Shown in pieces: positions 1-6,806 of a stretch of 24,209 nucleotides of DNA. Source of the DNA: Tepidimicrobium sp. (lineage in GTDB: Bacteria > Bacillota > Clostridia > Tissierellales > Tepidimicrobiaceae); contig DUNJ01000056.1 in assembly GCA_012839395.1 (NCBI GenBank), positions 1 through 24,209 of the forward strand, written 5' to 3'. The notes under the pieces are model-generated. The model saw only the letters and a list, made by a program, of their open reading frames with translations. It did not search any database and was not told where the DNA came from. Positions within the stretch are counted from its first letter, which is position 1; the number at the start of each line of letters is the position of its first letter. The position numbers and the translations under genes are program-made.

Positions 1-15
1 ATTCTATTTTTATAA

Positions 16-101
16 GCACCTCATCTCTGATTTTCATCGGCTCGTGGGAGTCGGCGGAAACGATAGGGTGTGGGGAGCGATTTCCATGCCTGCCAATGTG
101 C
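16..101 (+). promoter_or_regulatory. Probable Moco/Tuco (molybdenum/tungsten cofactor) riboswitch aptamer
   Basis: The leader of the aldehyde ferredoxin oxidoreductase operon is highly structured. GCAC (16-19) can close on GTGC (98-101), CACCTCATC (17-25) can pair with GATAGGGTG (62-70) with one mismatch and one wobble, and CGGCTC/GAGTCG forms an inner hairpin around 39-55. The segment GGAAACGATAGGGTGTGG followed by a GCGATTTCC-like stretch resembles, from memory, the conserved core of the Moco RNA motif. A tungsten-pterin enzyme and a MoaD-like gene directly downstream fit that class, and an intrinsic terminator follows. The family assignment rests on recall and context, not on a covariance search. 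It could be another structured leader, and molybdenum versus tungsten cofactor cannot be told from sequence. Confidence 0.62.
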
Positions 102-107
102 AAAGGA

Positions 108-147
108 GTTCATCTTGTGGATCTATGATCCACGGATGAACTTTTTT
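108..147 (+). terminator. Intrinsic terminator in the riboswitch leader
   Basis: GTTCATC (108-114) pairs with GATGAAC (135-141). After a small internal loop, GTGGATC (117-123) pairs with GATCCAC (127-133) around a TAT loop, and six T follow (142-147). It lies between the aptamer and the oxidoreductase start, so it probably acts as the expression platform, ending transcription depending on cofactor binding. Which ligand state favours termination is not visible. Confidence 0.8.
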
Positions 148-181
148 ATGAATACATAAAAAATAGGGGAGTGTGATGTTT

Positions 182-2047
182 ATGGAGTATGGCGGCTTTT
201 TTGGTAAAATGCTTAGGATCAACCTAACCGATAGGACTAGTCAGGTTGAAAAGTTAGACCAAGAGGTGTTGAAGAAGTTTGTAGGAGGTTCTGCACTAGG
301 TGCCAAGATACTATATGATGAGGTGCCTGCGGGAGTGGATCCCTTAGGTCCCGATAACAAGCTTATTTACACGGTAGGACCTATTACTGGAACCAATGCA
401 CCTTGCGCAAGTAGATTGAATATTACAACCAAATCCCCCCTGACTGGGGCAATTGGCAATTCCCTATCCGGTGGTCATTTTCCAGCGGAGATGAAGAAGA
501 CTGGTTATGATGCCATTGTAATAGAGGGAAAGGCCGATAAACCGGTATATGTACTGATAAAGGAAGATAGGGTAGATATAAGAAGTGCTGAAAAATATTG
601 GGGACTAAATACTCAGGATACTCAAAATTATATTAAGGAGGACTTAAACGATCTATCCCTAAGGATCTCCTGCATAGGACCGGCCGGAGAAAATATTAGC
701 CTCATGGCATGTATAATGAATGAGGCTAGGGCTGCAGGTCGCAAAGGCGTAGGAGCCGTTATGGGAAGCAAGAATTTGAAAGCTATTGCTGTAAAGGGGG
801 ACAAGGAAGTACCTGTTGTGGATCCGGAAAGATTTCAGGCTGCTATAAGGGAAGTTTTAAGGAAGTTAAAGGAAAGCGATGTAGCCTATCCCGTATTCTC
901 TAAAACCGGTACCGTATTGGCTGTGGATGGCACCAGCGCTTTAGGGGTTATGCCTGCCAATAACTTTAGGGACACAGGGGTTGTGGATTATTCTAAAGCA
1001 TTGGGAACCAAAGCCTATGCAGAATATGATCAGACCAAGAACCCATGTTATCGTTGCCCTATGAGCTGTACTCAGGTACGTATGGCTAGGGGAGGTAAAT
1101 ATGCAGGGATTTCCACAGAAGGACCAGAGTTTGAGACCATATATTCCATGGGTTCCGTATTGGGTATAGATGATCCAGAGCTGGTAATAGCTGCCGATCG
1201 TCTATGTGATGAGCTGGGGATAGATACCATGTCCTCTGGGGTGGCCATCGCCATGGCCATGGAATTGTATGAGGAGGGAATCCTTACTGAAACTGATGGA
1301 TTGGAATTGAAGTTTGGCAATAAGGATGTGGTTCTGCCCTTCTTAAGGATGATGGCCTATAAAGAAGGATTTGCTAAGATATTTGCCGATGGAACTAAAA
1401 AAGCGGCTGAATATTTAGGGGAAGAAGCAAAATATTACGCAATGGAGGTAAAGGGACTGGAACTACCTGCCTATGATGTAAGGGGACTGAAGGCTCATGG
1501 GCTAAACTATGCTACTAGCTATACCGGTGCTGACCATAATCGTGGATACGCTTTCCAAGAGGTTTTTGGCATTCCGATACCCCATGCTGTAGAGCGCTTA
1601 GATATAGAGGGCAAGGGGAAGATAACCAAATTCAACCAGGACTTTGCTTCTCTACCCGATATTTTAACCATGTGTGAATTTCCAGTGCAGCAGGCCCTTA
1701 CGGATGTAGCTCAAAAGGTTGCCGCAGACCTATTGTCTGCAGCCACTGGTCTTGAGTTTACCGAGGAAGAGGTATGGCAAATATGTGAACGGTTGAACAA
1801 TATCTGTCGTATGTTCAATGTAAGAGAAGGCTTCTCCCGTAAGGATGATACTTTGCCAAGACGCATTTTAGAAGAGCCTATTAAGGAAGGACTATCCAAA
1901 GGGGAGAGGATAAGCCAGGAGGATCTAGACACCATGCTAGATGAATACTATGAGGCAAGAGGCTGGGATGAAAACGGAATCCCCACTCCTGAAAAATTAA
2001 AAGAATTAGGCTTAGAGGATACCATAGAAGCCGTACCCTCCATATAA
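182..2047 (+). CDS. aor: Aldehyde ferredoxin oxidoreductase (tungsten-pterin enzyme)
   Basis: Cytoplasmic oxidoreductase of the AOR family, which oxidises aldehydes to carboxylic acids with ferredoxin as electron acceptor and uses a tungsten bis-pterin cofactor plus one [4Fe-4S] cluster. The N-terminus matches the family opening (GKMLRINLT). Numbered from the GTG at 173, the cluster cysteines are C292, C295 and C299 (CYRCPMSC) with the distant fourth at C501 (TMCEFP), spaced as in Pyrococcus AOR. About 620 aa is normal length. GTG 173 and ATG 176 are in-frame alternatives. ATG 182 is preferred because AGGGGAG at 165-171 is too close to the other two and because family members begin with a similar Tyr-Gly segment. 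The stop TAA overlaps the next ATG, so it is translationally coupled to the MoaD-like gene. The exact aldehyde substrate cannot be told. Confidence 0.95.
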   Translation: MEYGGFFGKMLRINLTDRTSQVEKLDQEVLKKFVGGSALGAKILYDEVPAGVDPLGPDNKLIYTVGPITGTNAPCASRLNITTKSPLTGAIGNSLSGGHFPAEMKKTGYDAIVIEGKADKPVYVLIKEDRVDIRSAEKYWGLNTQDTQNYIKEDLNDLSLRISCIGPAGENISLMACIMNEARAAGRKGVGAVMGSKNLKAIAVKGDKEVPVVDPERFQAAIREVLRKLKESDVAYPVFSKTGTVLAVDGTSALGVMPANNFRDTGVVDYSKALGTKAYAEYDQTKNPCYRCPMSCTQVRMARGGKYAGISTEGPEFETIYSMGSVLGIDDPELVIAADRLCDELGIDTMSSGVAIAMAMELYEEGILTETDGLELKFGNKDVVLPFLRMMAYKEGFAKIFADGTKKAAEYLGEEAKYYAMEVKGLELPAYDVRGLKAHGLNYATSYTGADHNRGYAFQEVFGIPIPHAVERLDIEGKGKITKFNQDFASLPDILTMCEFPVQQALTDVAQKVAADLLSAATGLEFTEEEVWQICERLNNICRMFNVREGFSRKDDTLPRRILEEPIKEGLSKGERISQEDLDTMLDEYYEARGWDENGIPTPEKLKELGLEDTIEAVPSI

Positions 2048-2334
2048 TGATTAAAACCAAGGTTAGGTTTGCCTCATACCTTCAAGAGATAACAGGAGCA
2101 TGGGAAGAAGCTTGGCAGATATCCGATGGGTCCAATATATATGAATTGATAGATAAGTTGATAGCATGTTATGGAAAGAAATTAGAAGATGCAATATATG
2201 GAGAAGATGGAGAGCAAAGGCCAGGCCTACGGATACTTCTCAATGGCAGGGATATAAGGTTTTTAGACGATGAAAAGCTGGTATTGAGTAATGGAGATAT
2301 AGTATTGATACTACCGGTATTGGCCGGTGGATAG
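2047..2334 (+). CDS. MoaD/ThiS-family sulfur carrier protein
   Basis: A 95-aa ubiquitin-like protein ending in Gly-Gly, the hallmark of MoaD/ThiS carriers that are adenylated and thiocarboxylated at the C-terminus and deliver sulfur, here most likely for the dithiolene of molybdopterin. The sequence shows the family pattern: an early KVRFASYLQE strand, a DGSNIYELIDKL helix, then LLNGRDI and a final DIVLILPVLAGG. Its ATG shares one base with the stop of the oxidoreductase gene (TAATG), so the two are co-translated. AOR genes are often followed by such a carrier. It may be an AOR-dedicated paralog rather than the housekeeping MoaD. A ThiS role is less likely given the neighbour. Confidence 0.88.
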   Translation: MIKTKVRFASYLQEITGAWEEAWQISDGSNIYELIDKLIACYGKKLEDAIYGEDGEQRPGLRILLNGRDIRFLDDEKLVLSNGDIVLILPVLAGG

Positions 2335-2401
2335 AAGGTATTGAAGTCATGTTATAGAATGAGGGCAAAGGTTTTTTATATACCTAGCAATTGACATATA
2401 A

Positions 2402-2443
2402 GGGTAGGTAGCAGATAACTATCTGCTGCCTACCCGATCTTTT
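2402..2443 (+). terminator. Terminator of the aor-moaD operon
   Basis: A 15-bp stem with one G-T wobble (2402-2416 with 2421-2435), tetraloop AACT, followed by GATCTTTT. The T-tract is short but the stem is very stable. It lies 67 bases after the MoaD-like stop. Confidence 0.75.
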
Positions 2444-2639
2444 GTGGGCATATGGGCATATTCAGTTTCATTTGACGACCCCTTATACCTTCTGCTATAA
2501 TCATCTCTATGGGAATGGCTCCCTTTAACATTTCATTGTTTGTAAATAATTTCATACCGGGGGCTTCTCTTTTTTTGTTCTTTTCCATTATTCCATATCG
2601 AATAGGTATATCTTTTTTAGGGAATAAAGCTGTATCTAT
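2430..2639 (-). pseudogene. Unidentified decayed reading frame (69 codons) on the minus strand
   Basis: The 500 bases between the MoaD-like gene and the AEC permease hold no convincing gene. On the minus strand one frame is open from 2639 to a TAG at 2432-2430 and reads like real protein, with segments such as ALFPKKDIPIRYG, GAIPIEMIIAEGIRGRQ and LNMPICPQK. The first ATG is at 2588 (52 aa) with no good ribosome site, so it looks like the C-terminal remnant of a longer gene. I do not recognise the family. On the + strand, 2621-2788 is also open (55 codons, containing RDMLMSYRKIEDAVERKS), again without a ribosome site before its ATG at 2696. Both are treated as relics. Confidence 0.35.
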
Positions 2640-2836
2640 TCAATTTCATAAATTGTCAGGTTGAATTATTGGATAAATCTATCATCTATGTAGTTATGGA
2701 TAGTTTAAGGTCAGTTATATGTTTTGAGGTAAGAGATATGCTAATGAGCTATAGGAAGATAGAGGATGCAGTAGAGCGAAAATCATAATTGAAAATGGAT
2801 AACCCTCAAACAAATATCATGTAAAGGAAGTGTAAT

Positions 2837-3769
2837 ATGGACTTTTTATTGGCATTGCAAAATGTTTCGGTATTATTCTTGCTTATAGTAGTGGGTTATA
2901 TTGCAGGCAAGGCAGGTATTATATCGGAAGGGGGGCAAAGGGAGCTTTCCAATCTGGTTTTAAAGGTTACCATGCCGGCTACCATAATATTGGCTTTCCA
3001 ACTGGAATATACCAAGGAACGGTTCAACACGGCCCTAAGCATAATGCTCACAGTTGCATTATCCTATGTAGTGGTAATAGCATTATCCAAGATATTTTCT
3101 AGAACATATGATCTGGAGGATGGACAACGGGATATAGTGGAGGTAGCCTCCGCATTACCCAATACTTCTACCATGGGTTATCCTATAGTATTATCCATAT
3201 TGGGAAAGGAAGCTCTATTTTTTGCAGTGCTAGGGGCAGGGCTTGTATTTGAAATAATATCTTGGACTTATGGTGTATTTACCATAGGTAGAAGCTCCAA
3301 TGTGGATTTTAGAAAAGATTTTGTAAAAAATATACTATTGAGTCCAGGCATATTGGCCATAATAATTGGATTTACCCTATTTAGATTATCCATAACCATT
3401 CCAGAGCCAATAAATACTAGCATGTCCATATTAGGACAGGCTACATCGCCTTTGGCAATGCTGGTGGTGGGAATATTGCTATCTCGATCCAATATAAGGG
3501 AATGCTTAATGAGCGGTAGGCTATATATAATAGCGGTGGTTCGCCTATTGATATTTCCATTGTTAATACTTTTTACATTGAATTTATTAGGATTTGACGG
3601 AATGAGGGTTATAATACCAGCTGTTATGCTGGGGATGCCTACAACTGCATATGTAGCCATGTTTTCCACCAATGCCGGAAATGACGCAGAATTGGCTTCT
3701 CAGATAATATTTATAAGCTCCTTGCTATCCATAATAACCATTCCTATAGTGATCACTTTGGCGTCTTAG
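2837..3769 (+). CDS. AEC-family (auxin efflux carrier-like) permease
   Basis: A 310-aa integral membrane protein with about ten hydrophobic segments split into two halves by a more polar centre, the usual AEC layout of bacterial organic-acid or malonate/malate-type carriers. It starts with LLIVVGYIAGKAGII and NLVLKVTMPATIIL, where the NxxxxVxxPA pattern is typical of the family's first half. The second half contains ATSPLAMLVVGILLS and VMLGMPTTAYVAMFST, matching the family's C-terminal motif. Length is normal. AAAGGAAG lies 8 bases before the ATG. It stands alone between a relic region and the metK leader. The substrate cannot be inferred, and nothing ties it to the neighbouring oxidoreductase except proximity. 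Confidence 0.88.
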   Translation: MDFLLALQNVSVLFLLIVVGYIAGKAGIISEGGQRELSNLVLKVTMPATIILAFQLEYTKERFNTALSIMLTVALSYVVVIALSKIFSRTYDLEDGQRDIVEVASALPNTSTMGYPIVLSILGKEALFFAVLGAGLVFEIISWTYGVFTIGRSSNVDFRKDFVKNILLSPGILAIIIGFTLFRLSITIPEPINTSMSILGQATSPLAMLVVGILLSRSNIRECLMSGRLYIIAVVRLLIFPLLILFTLNLLGFDGMRVIIPAVMLGMPTTAYVAMFSTNAGNDAELASQIIFISSLLSIITIPIVITLAS

Positions 3770-3793
3770 ATTGAAGAATAATAGGAAAGGGCA

Positions 3794-3830
3794 GGGGAAA
3801 GATCATATTTTATACAGATTTTCCCCGTTT
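3794..3830 (+). terminator. Possible weak terminator after the AEC permease
   Basis: GGGGAAA (3794-3800) can pair with TTTCCCC (3820-3826) around a 19-base loop, followed by GTTT. The loop is long and the T-tract short, and it abuts the -35 box of the metK promoter. Confidence 0.35.
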
Positions 3831-3857
3831 GACTTATATATATCCTTGTGCTATCAT
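3829..3857 (+). promoter_or_regulatory. Sigma-A type promoter of metK
   Basis: TTGACT (3829-3834), a 17-base spacer and TATCAT (3852-3857). Transcription would start near 3864, about 25 bases before the first stem of the SAM riboswitch. Confidence 0.65.
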
Positions 3858-3888
3858 ACATACTATAAATGAATAGAGTTCTTGATTT

Positions 3889-3985
3889 ACCTTATCAAGA
3901 GTGGTGGAGGGAATAGGCCCTATGAAACCCGGCAACCTGTTAGGGGTGCTAAATCCTACAGAATATGATTTCTGAAAGATGAGGT
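3889..3985 (+). ncRNA. SAM-I (S-box) riboswitch
   Basis: All hallmark segments of the S-box aptamer are present. The closing stem P1 is ACCTTATC (3889-3896) with GATGAGGT (3978-3985). CAAGAGTGGTGGAGGGA is the conserved 5' strand, then come ATGAAACCCGGCAACC, GGTGCTAAATCCTAC and the 3' GAAAGATGAGG. It senses S-adenosylmethionine and sits directly before S-adenosylmethionine synthetase, giving end-product feedback. The terminator that follows shows control at transcription elongation. Confidence 0.96.
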
Positions 3986-3997
3986 TGTACATTGGTC

Positions 3998-4024
3998 GCC
4001 TTTTCCTTTGGAAAGGGCTTTTTT
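3998..4024 (+). terminator. SAM riboswitch expression-platform terminator
   Basis: GCCTTTTCC (3998-4006) pairs with GGAAAGGGC (4010-4018) with one wobble across a TTT loop, followed by TTTTTT (4019-4024). By family precedent, SAM binding stabilises P1 and permits this terminator. Confidence 0.9.
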
Positions 4025-4067
4025 AACGTAAATAGACAATTTTCATATAAGCTGAGGAGGTTTTTTT

Positions 4068-5255
4068 ATGAACAGATGGTTATTTACCTCTGAATCCGTT
4101 ACCGAAGGTCATCCGGATAAGGTATGCGATGCCATATCCGATGCCATATTGGATGAGATACTATCTAAGGATCCGGAGGCAAGGGTGGCCTGTGAAACGC
4201 TGGTAACAACTGGCTTGGTATTGGTTGCAGGGGAGATTACTACCGATTGCTATGTGGATATACCTAAGATTGCTAGAAAAACGGTGGAGGAGATTGGATA
4301 TACTAGGGCTAAATACGGATTTGATGCGGATACCTGTGCTGTACTTACATCCATAAATGAACAGTCCCCCGATATAGCTTTAGGGGTCAATAGGGCCTTA
4401 GAACACAAAGATAATGAAGAAGATGAGCTAGATTTAATAGGAGCAGGGGATCAGGGTATGATGTTTGGATTTGCCTGCAACGAGACGAAGGAGCTTATGC
4501 CCTTGCCCATATCTTTGGCTCATAGGTTGGCCAGGCGCTTGGCAGAGGTTAGAAAGAATGGTACATTGGATTATTTAAGACCGGATGGGAAAACCCAGGT
4601 TACCGTAGAATATGAGGATGGAAAGCCCATTAGAATAGAAAATGTAGTGGTTTCGGCTCAACATAGTCCCGATGTGGAATTGAGTACCATTCGACGAGAT
4701 ATGATGGAGCATGTGATAATGAGGATACTCCCCCAAGATATGTTGGACGAGAACACCAAATACTATGTAAATCCTACTGGGAGGTTTGTAATAGGAGGGC
4801 CTATGGGGGATGCAGGGCTTACTGGGAGGAAACTAATAGTGGATTCCTATGGTGGCTATGGCAAACATGGAGGTGGGGCCTTTTCTGGAAAGGATCCAAC
4901 CAAAGTGGATAGATCTGCCAGCTATGCAGCTAGATATGTAGCTAAAAATGTGGTGGCAGCAGGGCTGGCAGATTCCTGTGAGATAGGACTGGCCTATGCA
5001 ATAGGGGTAGCAAGGCCTCTATCCATATGTGTAAATACATTTGGTAGCGGAAAGGTATCCGATAAAGTTATAGAGGAGCTTATTAAAAAGCACTTCGATC
5101 TAAGACCTGCAGCCATAATTAAGGATTTGGACTTAAAGCGACCTATATATAGACAGCTATCAGCCTATGGCCATTTTGGCAGGGAGGATTTAGATCTTCC
5201 CTGGGAGAGGACCGATAGGAAAGATATCCTGAGAGCGGAAGGATTGGGAAAATAG
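4068..5255 (+). CDS. metK: S-adenosylmethionine synthetase
   Basis: Methionine adenosyltransferase makes S-adenosylmethionine from methionine and ATP in the cytoplasm, usually as a homotetramer. The signature segments are present: GHPDKVCDAISD at residues 14-25 (ATP and Mg binding), GAGDQGMMFGFA at 125-136, and the glycine-rich P-loop-like GGGAFSGKDPTKVDRS starting near 268. A length of 395 aa is standard for the bacterial enzyme. AGGAGG lies 9 bases before the ATG. The gene has its own promoter, SAM riboswitch and terminator, so it appears monocistronic and feedback-regulated. Identification is secure. Confidence 0.98.
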   Translation: MNRWLFTSESVTEGHPDKVCDAISDAILDEILSKDPEARVACETLVTTGLVLVAGEITTDCYVDIPKIARKTVEEIGYTRAKYGFDADTCAVLTSINEQSPDIALGVNRALEHKDNEEDELDLIGAGDQGMMFGFACNETKELMPLPISLAHRLARRLAEVRKNGTLDYLRPDGKTQVTVEYEDGKPIRIENVVVSAQHSPDVELSTIRRDMMEHVIMRILPQDMLDENTKYYVNPTGRFVIGGPMGDAGLTGRKLIVDSYGGYGKHGGGAFSGKDPTKVDRSASYAARYVAKNVVAAGLADSCEIGLAYAIGVARPLSICVNTFGSGKVSDKVIEELIKKHFDLRPAAIIKDLDLKRPIYRQLSAYGHFGREDLDLPWERTDRKDILRAEGLGK

Positions 5256-5271
5256 AGTATGCGATTAAGGG

Positions 5272-5308
5272 AAAGTAGAGTAGAATACAAGTTTTACTCT
5301 ACTTTTTT
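5272..5308 (+). terminator. metK terminator
   Basis: A perfect 11-bp stem AAAGTAGAGTA (5272-5282) with TACTCTACTTT (5295-5305), 12-base loop, with a run of six T at 5303-5308 that overlaps the stem's end. Confidence 0.85.
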
Positions 5309-5352
5309 CATTTGTTTTATCTAGGACTAAAATGGATATACCCGGGAAATAA

Positions 5353-5377
5353 GGAAGGCGCCTTCCCTAGGAGGAAG
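5353..5377 (+). promoter_or_regulatory. Palindrome and alternative pairing over the sigma-factor ribosome site
   Basis: GGAAGGCGCCTTCC (5353-5366) is a perfect 14-base palindrome. Its CTTCC (5362-5366) is also complementary to a second GGAAG at 5373-5377, which overlaps the AGGAGG ribosome site (5369-5374) of the sigma gene starting at 5383. The two pairings exclude each other, so this may be an operator or a small RNA switch on translation. Role inferred only. Confidence 0.35.
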
Positions 5378-5382
5378 ATCAC

Positions 5383-5940
5383 ATGTATAGGGATATAGAG
5401 AGGTTGCTTATCTTAGCCAGGGAAGGAGATAAGAATGCCAAGGAGAGGTTATTGTTAAAACTAAAGCCCTTGGTATTAAGCTCCATAAGAAGGTATTACA
5501 ATAGGAAGGAATTATATGACGATCTGATTCAAGAGGGGTATGAGGTGATTTTAAAGGCAATGGAGGATTATGATCCGGATAGGGGAGTATATTTTCTTGG
5601 ATATGTAAAGGCCATGCTTAAGTACCGCTATATTGGAAAGCATAGGGAGAGGCAATTGTATTCCTTAAATTTAGAGGTGGATGATAGTGGAAGGGAGCTT
5701 GTGGATCTTATACAGGGGAAGGAGGATCCGACATCCGATGTATTGGATAAGGAGGTTAGGGAGAAGCTCTTCTGTGCATTGGGCCACCTTGCTCCTAGGC
5801 AGAGGGAGGTAATAATCTATTTTTATATCCATGATCTATCCATGCGGGAGATAGCCAAAAGGCTGGGCATAGCCTACAGGACTGTAGTGAACACCAAGGC
5901 CAGGGCTATTGAAAAGTTGAGAGAAAAAATAGTAAGATAG
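5383..5940 (+). CDS. Small sigma-70-family RNA polymerase sigma factor
   Basis: A 185-aa protein with sigma region 2 at about residues 28-88 (YDDLIQEGYEVILKAMEDYDP, then YVKAMLKYRY for -10 recognition and melting) and region 4 at about 130-183 (LAPRQREVIIYFY, then the helix-turn-helix SMREIAKRLGIAYRTV). Regions 1 and 3 are missing, so it is of the short alternative type, close in build to sigma-H/ECF-like factors. It is followed 39 bases later by a DUF1659 gene, then DUF2922 and YvrJ genes, all with good ribosome sites. That gene set is recurrent in Firmicutes. B. subtilis yvrJ lies in the SigO/RsoA locus, which suggests but does not prove that this factor drives its own cassette. No anti-sigma gene is adjacent. 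Confidence 0.9.
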   Translation: MYRDIERLLILAREGDKNAKERLLLKLKPLVLSSIRRYYNRKELYDDLIQEGYEVILKAMEDYDPDRGVYFLGYVKAMLKYRYIGKHRERQLYSLNLEVDDSGRELVDLIQGKEDPTSDVLDKEVREKLFCALGHLAPRQREVIIYFYIHDLSMREIAKRLGIAYRTVVNTKARAIEKLREKIVR

Positions 5941-5979
5941 CCTTCCCTACTCTATATAGGAAGTAGGGGAGGTGAGAAT

Positions 5980-6201
5980 ATGGCCATAGTGGGAATAAAG
6001 GAGAGCGTAAGGCTGAAGTTGGAATTAGATGGGGGGATGGATGGAAATAGGCAGATAATAAAATCCAAAACCTATTCCAGGATAAAACCAGATGCTGAAG
6101 ATGAAGACCTATATGAGGTTGCAGCGTCCTTGGTGGGCCTTCAGACCTTGCCGCTATCCAAGGTGAAGAGATTGGAGGAGATCCACCTATTGGAAGAATA
6201 A
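5980..6201 (+). CDS. DUF1659 domain-containing protein
   Basis: A 73-aa soluble protein without signal peptide or cysteines, preceded by GGGAGGTGAG. It opens with KESVRLKLELDGG, then KSKTYSRIKPDA and a C-terminal helix YEVAASLVGLQTLPLSKVKRLEE. This pattern of a beta pair with KxxTxxxI-like spacing, then a helix over a VxxLQ-like segment, is that of DUF1659. Function is unknown in the family. It sits between the sigma factor and the DUF2922 gene. The two small proteins share a layout (N-terminal strands, then a helix with a hydrophobic face) and may be distantly related or partners, which is inference. Confidence 0.82.
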   Translation: MAIVGIKESVRLKLELDGGMDGNRQIIKSKTYSRIKPDAEDEDLYEVAASLVGLQTLPLSKVKRLEEIHLLEE

Positions 6202-6232
6202 TACAGGCCTATATGGATAGGGAGGTGATTAG

Positions 6233-6451
6233 ATGGAGAGGGCCAAGTTGGAAATGGATTTCCTGGACCAGGGGGGCAAGAAGTTTAAACTTACCGTAGA
6301 CGAGCCTAGGGAGGATATAACGGAGGTGGAGGTAAGGGCAGCTATGGATGCTGTGGTAGAGAGAAACATATTCCACACCGCTGCTGGGGATATAGTGGAT
6401 CCTGTGGGAGCCAGGATAATAACCACTGCTGTGCAGGAATTGGAGATATAG
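6233..6451 (+). CDS. DUF2922 domain-containing protein
   Basis: A 72-aa soluble protein preceded by GGGAGGTGATT. Family features seen are the start ERAKLEMDFLDQGGKKFKLT, the DEPREDIT segment, a helix VRAAMDAVVERNIF and an end VGARIITTAVQELEI, matching DUF2922 as it occurs next to DUF1659 genes. Function is unknown. It lies 31 bases after the DUF1659 gene and is followed by a hairpin and then the YvrJ gene. Co-transcription with the sigma factor is likely from spacing and orientation. Confidence 0.82.
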   Translation: MERAKLEMDFLDQGGKKFKLTVDEPREDITEVEVRAAMDAVVERNIFHTAAGDIVDPVGARIITTAVQELEI

Positions 6452-6455
6452 CTTG

Positions 6456-6496
6456 ATAGTTTACGGATTGGTGCCCGGCATCGATCCGTAAACTAT
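6456..6496 (+). terminator. Intercistronic hairpin between DUF2922 and YvrJ genes
   Basis: A perfect 13-bp stem ATAGTTTACGGAT (6456-6468) with ATCCGTAAACTAT (6484-6496) and a 15-base loop, followed only by TTTAAAA. The stem is strong but the T-tract poor, so it could be a leaky terminator or an RNA-stability/processing element that lowers yvrJ relative to upstream genes. Confidence 0.55.
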
Positions 6497-6515
6497 TTTA
6501 AAAGGGGTGAATAGG

Positions 6516-6659
6516 GTGGAGGATATATATACCCATATAGCCAATTTAGGCTTTCCAATAGTGCTTTCAATATACCTACTGGTTAGGATTGAAGGTAAAT
6601 TGAATCAGCTAACGGAGAGCATAAATGAGCTATCTAGGGTTATAGCTGGGATGAAATAG
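6516..6659 (+). CDS. yvrJ: YvrJ-family small membrane peptide
   Basis: A 47-aa peptide starting at GTG 6516, with AGGGGTG at 6504-6510 as ribosome site. It reads as a short amphipathic start, one membrane segment of about 17-20 residues (GFPIVLSIYLLVRIE), then a polar helix rich in Leu, Glu and Asn (KLNQLTESINELSRVIAG). The NxGFPIxxxxYLLxRxE pattern is characteristic of the YvrJ family. Function is unknown. The C-terminal heptad-like spacing suggests a short coiled coil facing the cytoplasm. It completes the sigma-DUF1659-DUF2922-YvrJ set and is followed by a strong terminator. It is shorter than usual gene-length cut-offs, so easily missed. Confidence 0.8.
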   Translation: MEDIYTHIANLGFPIVLSIYLLVRIEGKLNQLTESINELSRVIAGMK

Positions 6660-6664
6660 AGGCA

Positions 6665-6708
6665 CCCTCCTTAATTCATATGCTTTATGTGAATTGAGGA
6701 GGGGTTTT
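6665..6708 (+). terminator. Terminator of the sigma-YvrJ cassette
   Basis: CCCTCCTTAATTC (6665-6677) pairs with GAATTGAGGAGGG (6691-6703) with one wobble and a 13-base loop, followed by GTTTTA. It starts six bases after the yvrJ stop. Confidence 0.82.
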
Positions 6709-6765
6709 ATATGGCTTTTTCGGTATAGGAAAAGGCGGATACGGGGGAAGATATTGAATGGAATA

Positions 6766-6774
6766 TGGTATAAT
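6766..6774 (+). promoter_or_regulatory. Extended -10 promoter for recD2 and the downstream operon
   Basis: TGGTATAAT (6766-6774) is a perfect extended -10 element (TGn plus consensus TATAAT). No good -35 is seen 17 bases upstream. It lies between the cassette terminator and the recD2 start, about 33 bases before it, and may drive recD2, comF and part of the flagellar run. Confidence 0.6.
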
Positions 6775-6806
6775 ATAGGTAACATAATCGGTAGAGGAGA
6801 ATTGCG

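Noticed and set aside
1072..1320. Minus-strand 82-codon frame within the oxidoreductase gene
   Set aside because: Shadow of a clearly conserved gene, with no ribosome site and no recognisable protein.
2391..2419. Promoter TTGACA-N17-GATAAC
   Set aside because: The -10 is poor and lies inside the terminator stem of the aor operon; no gene follows within 400 bases.
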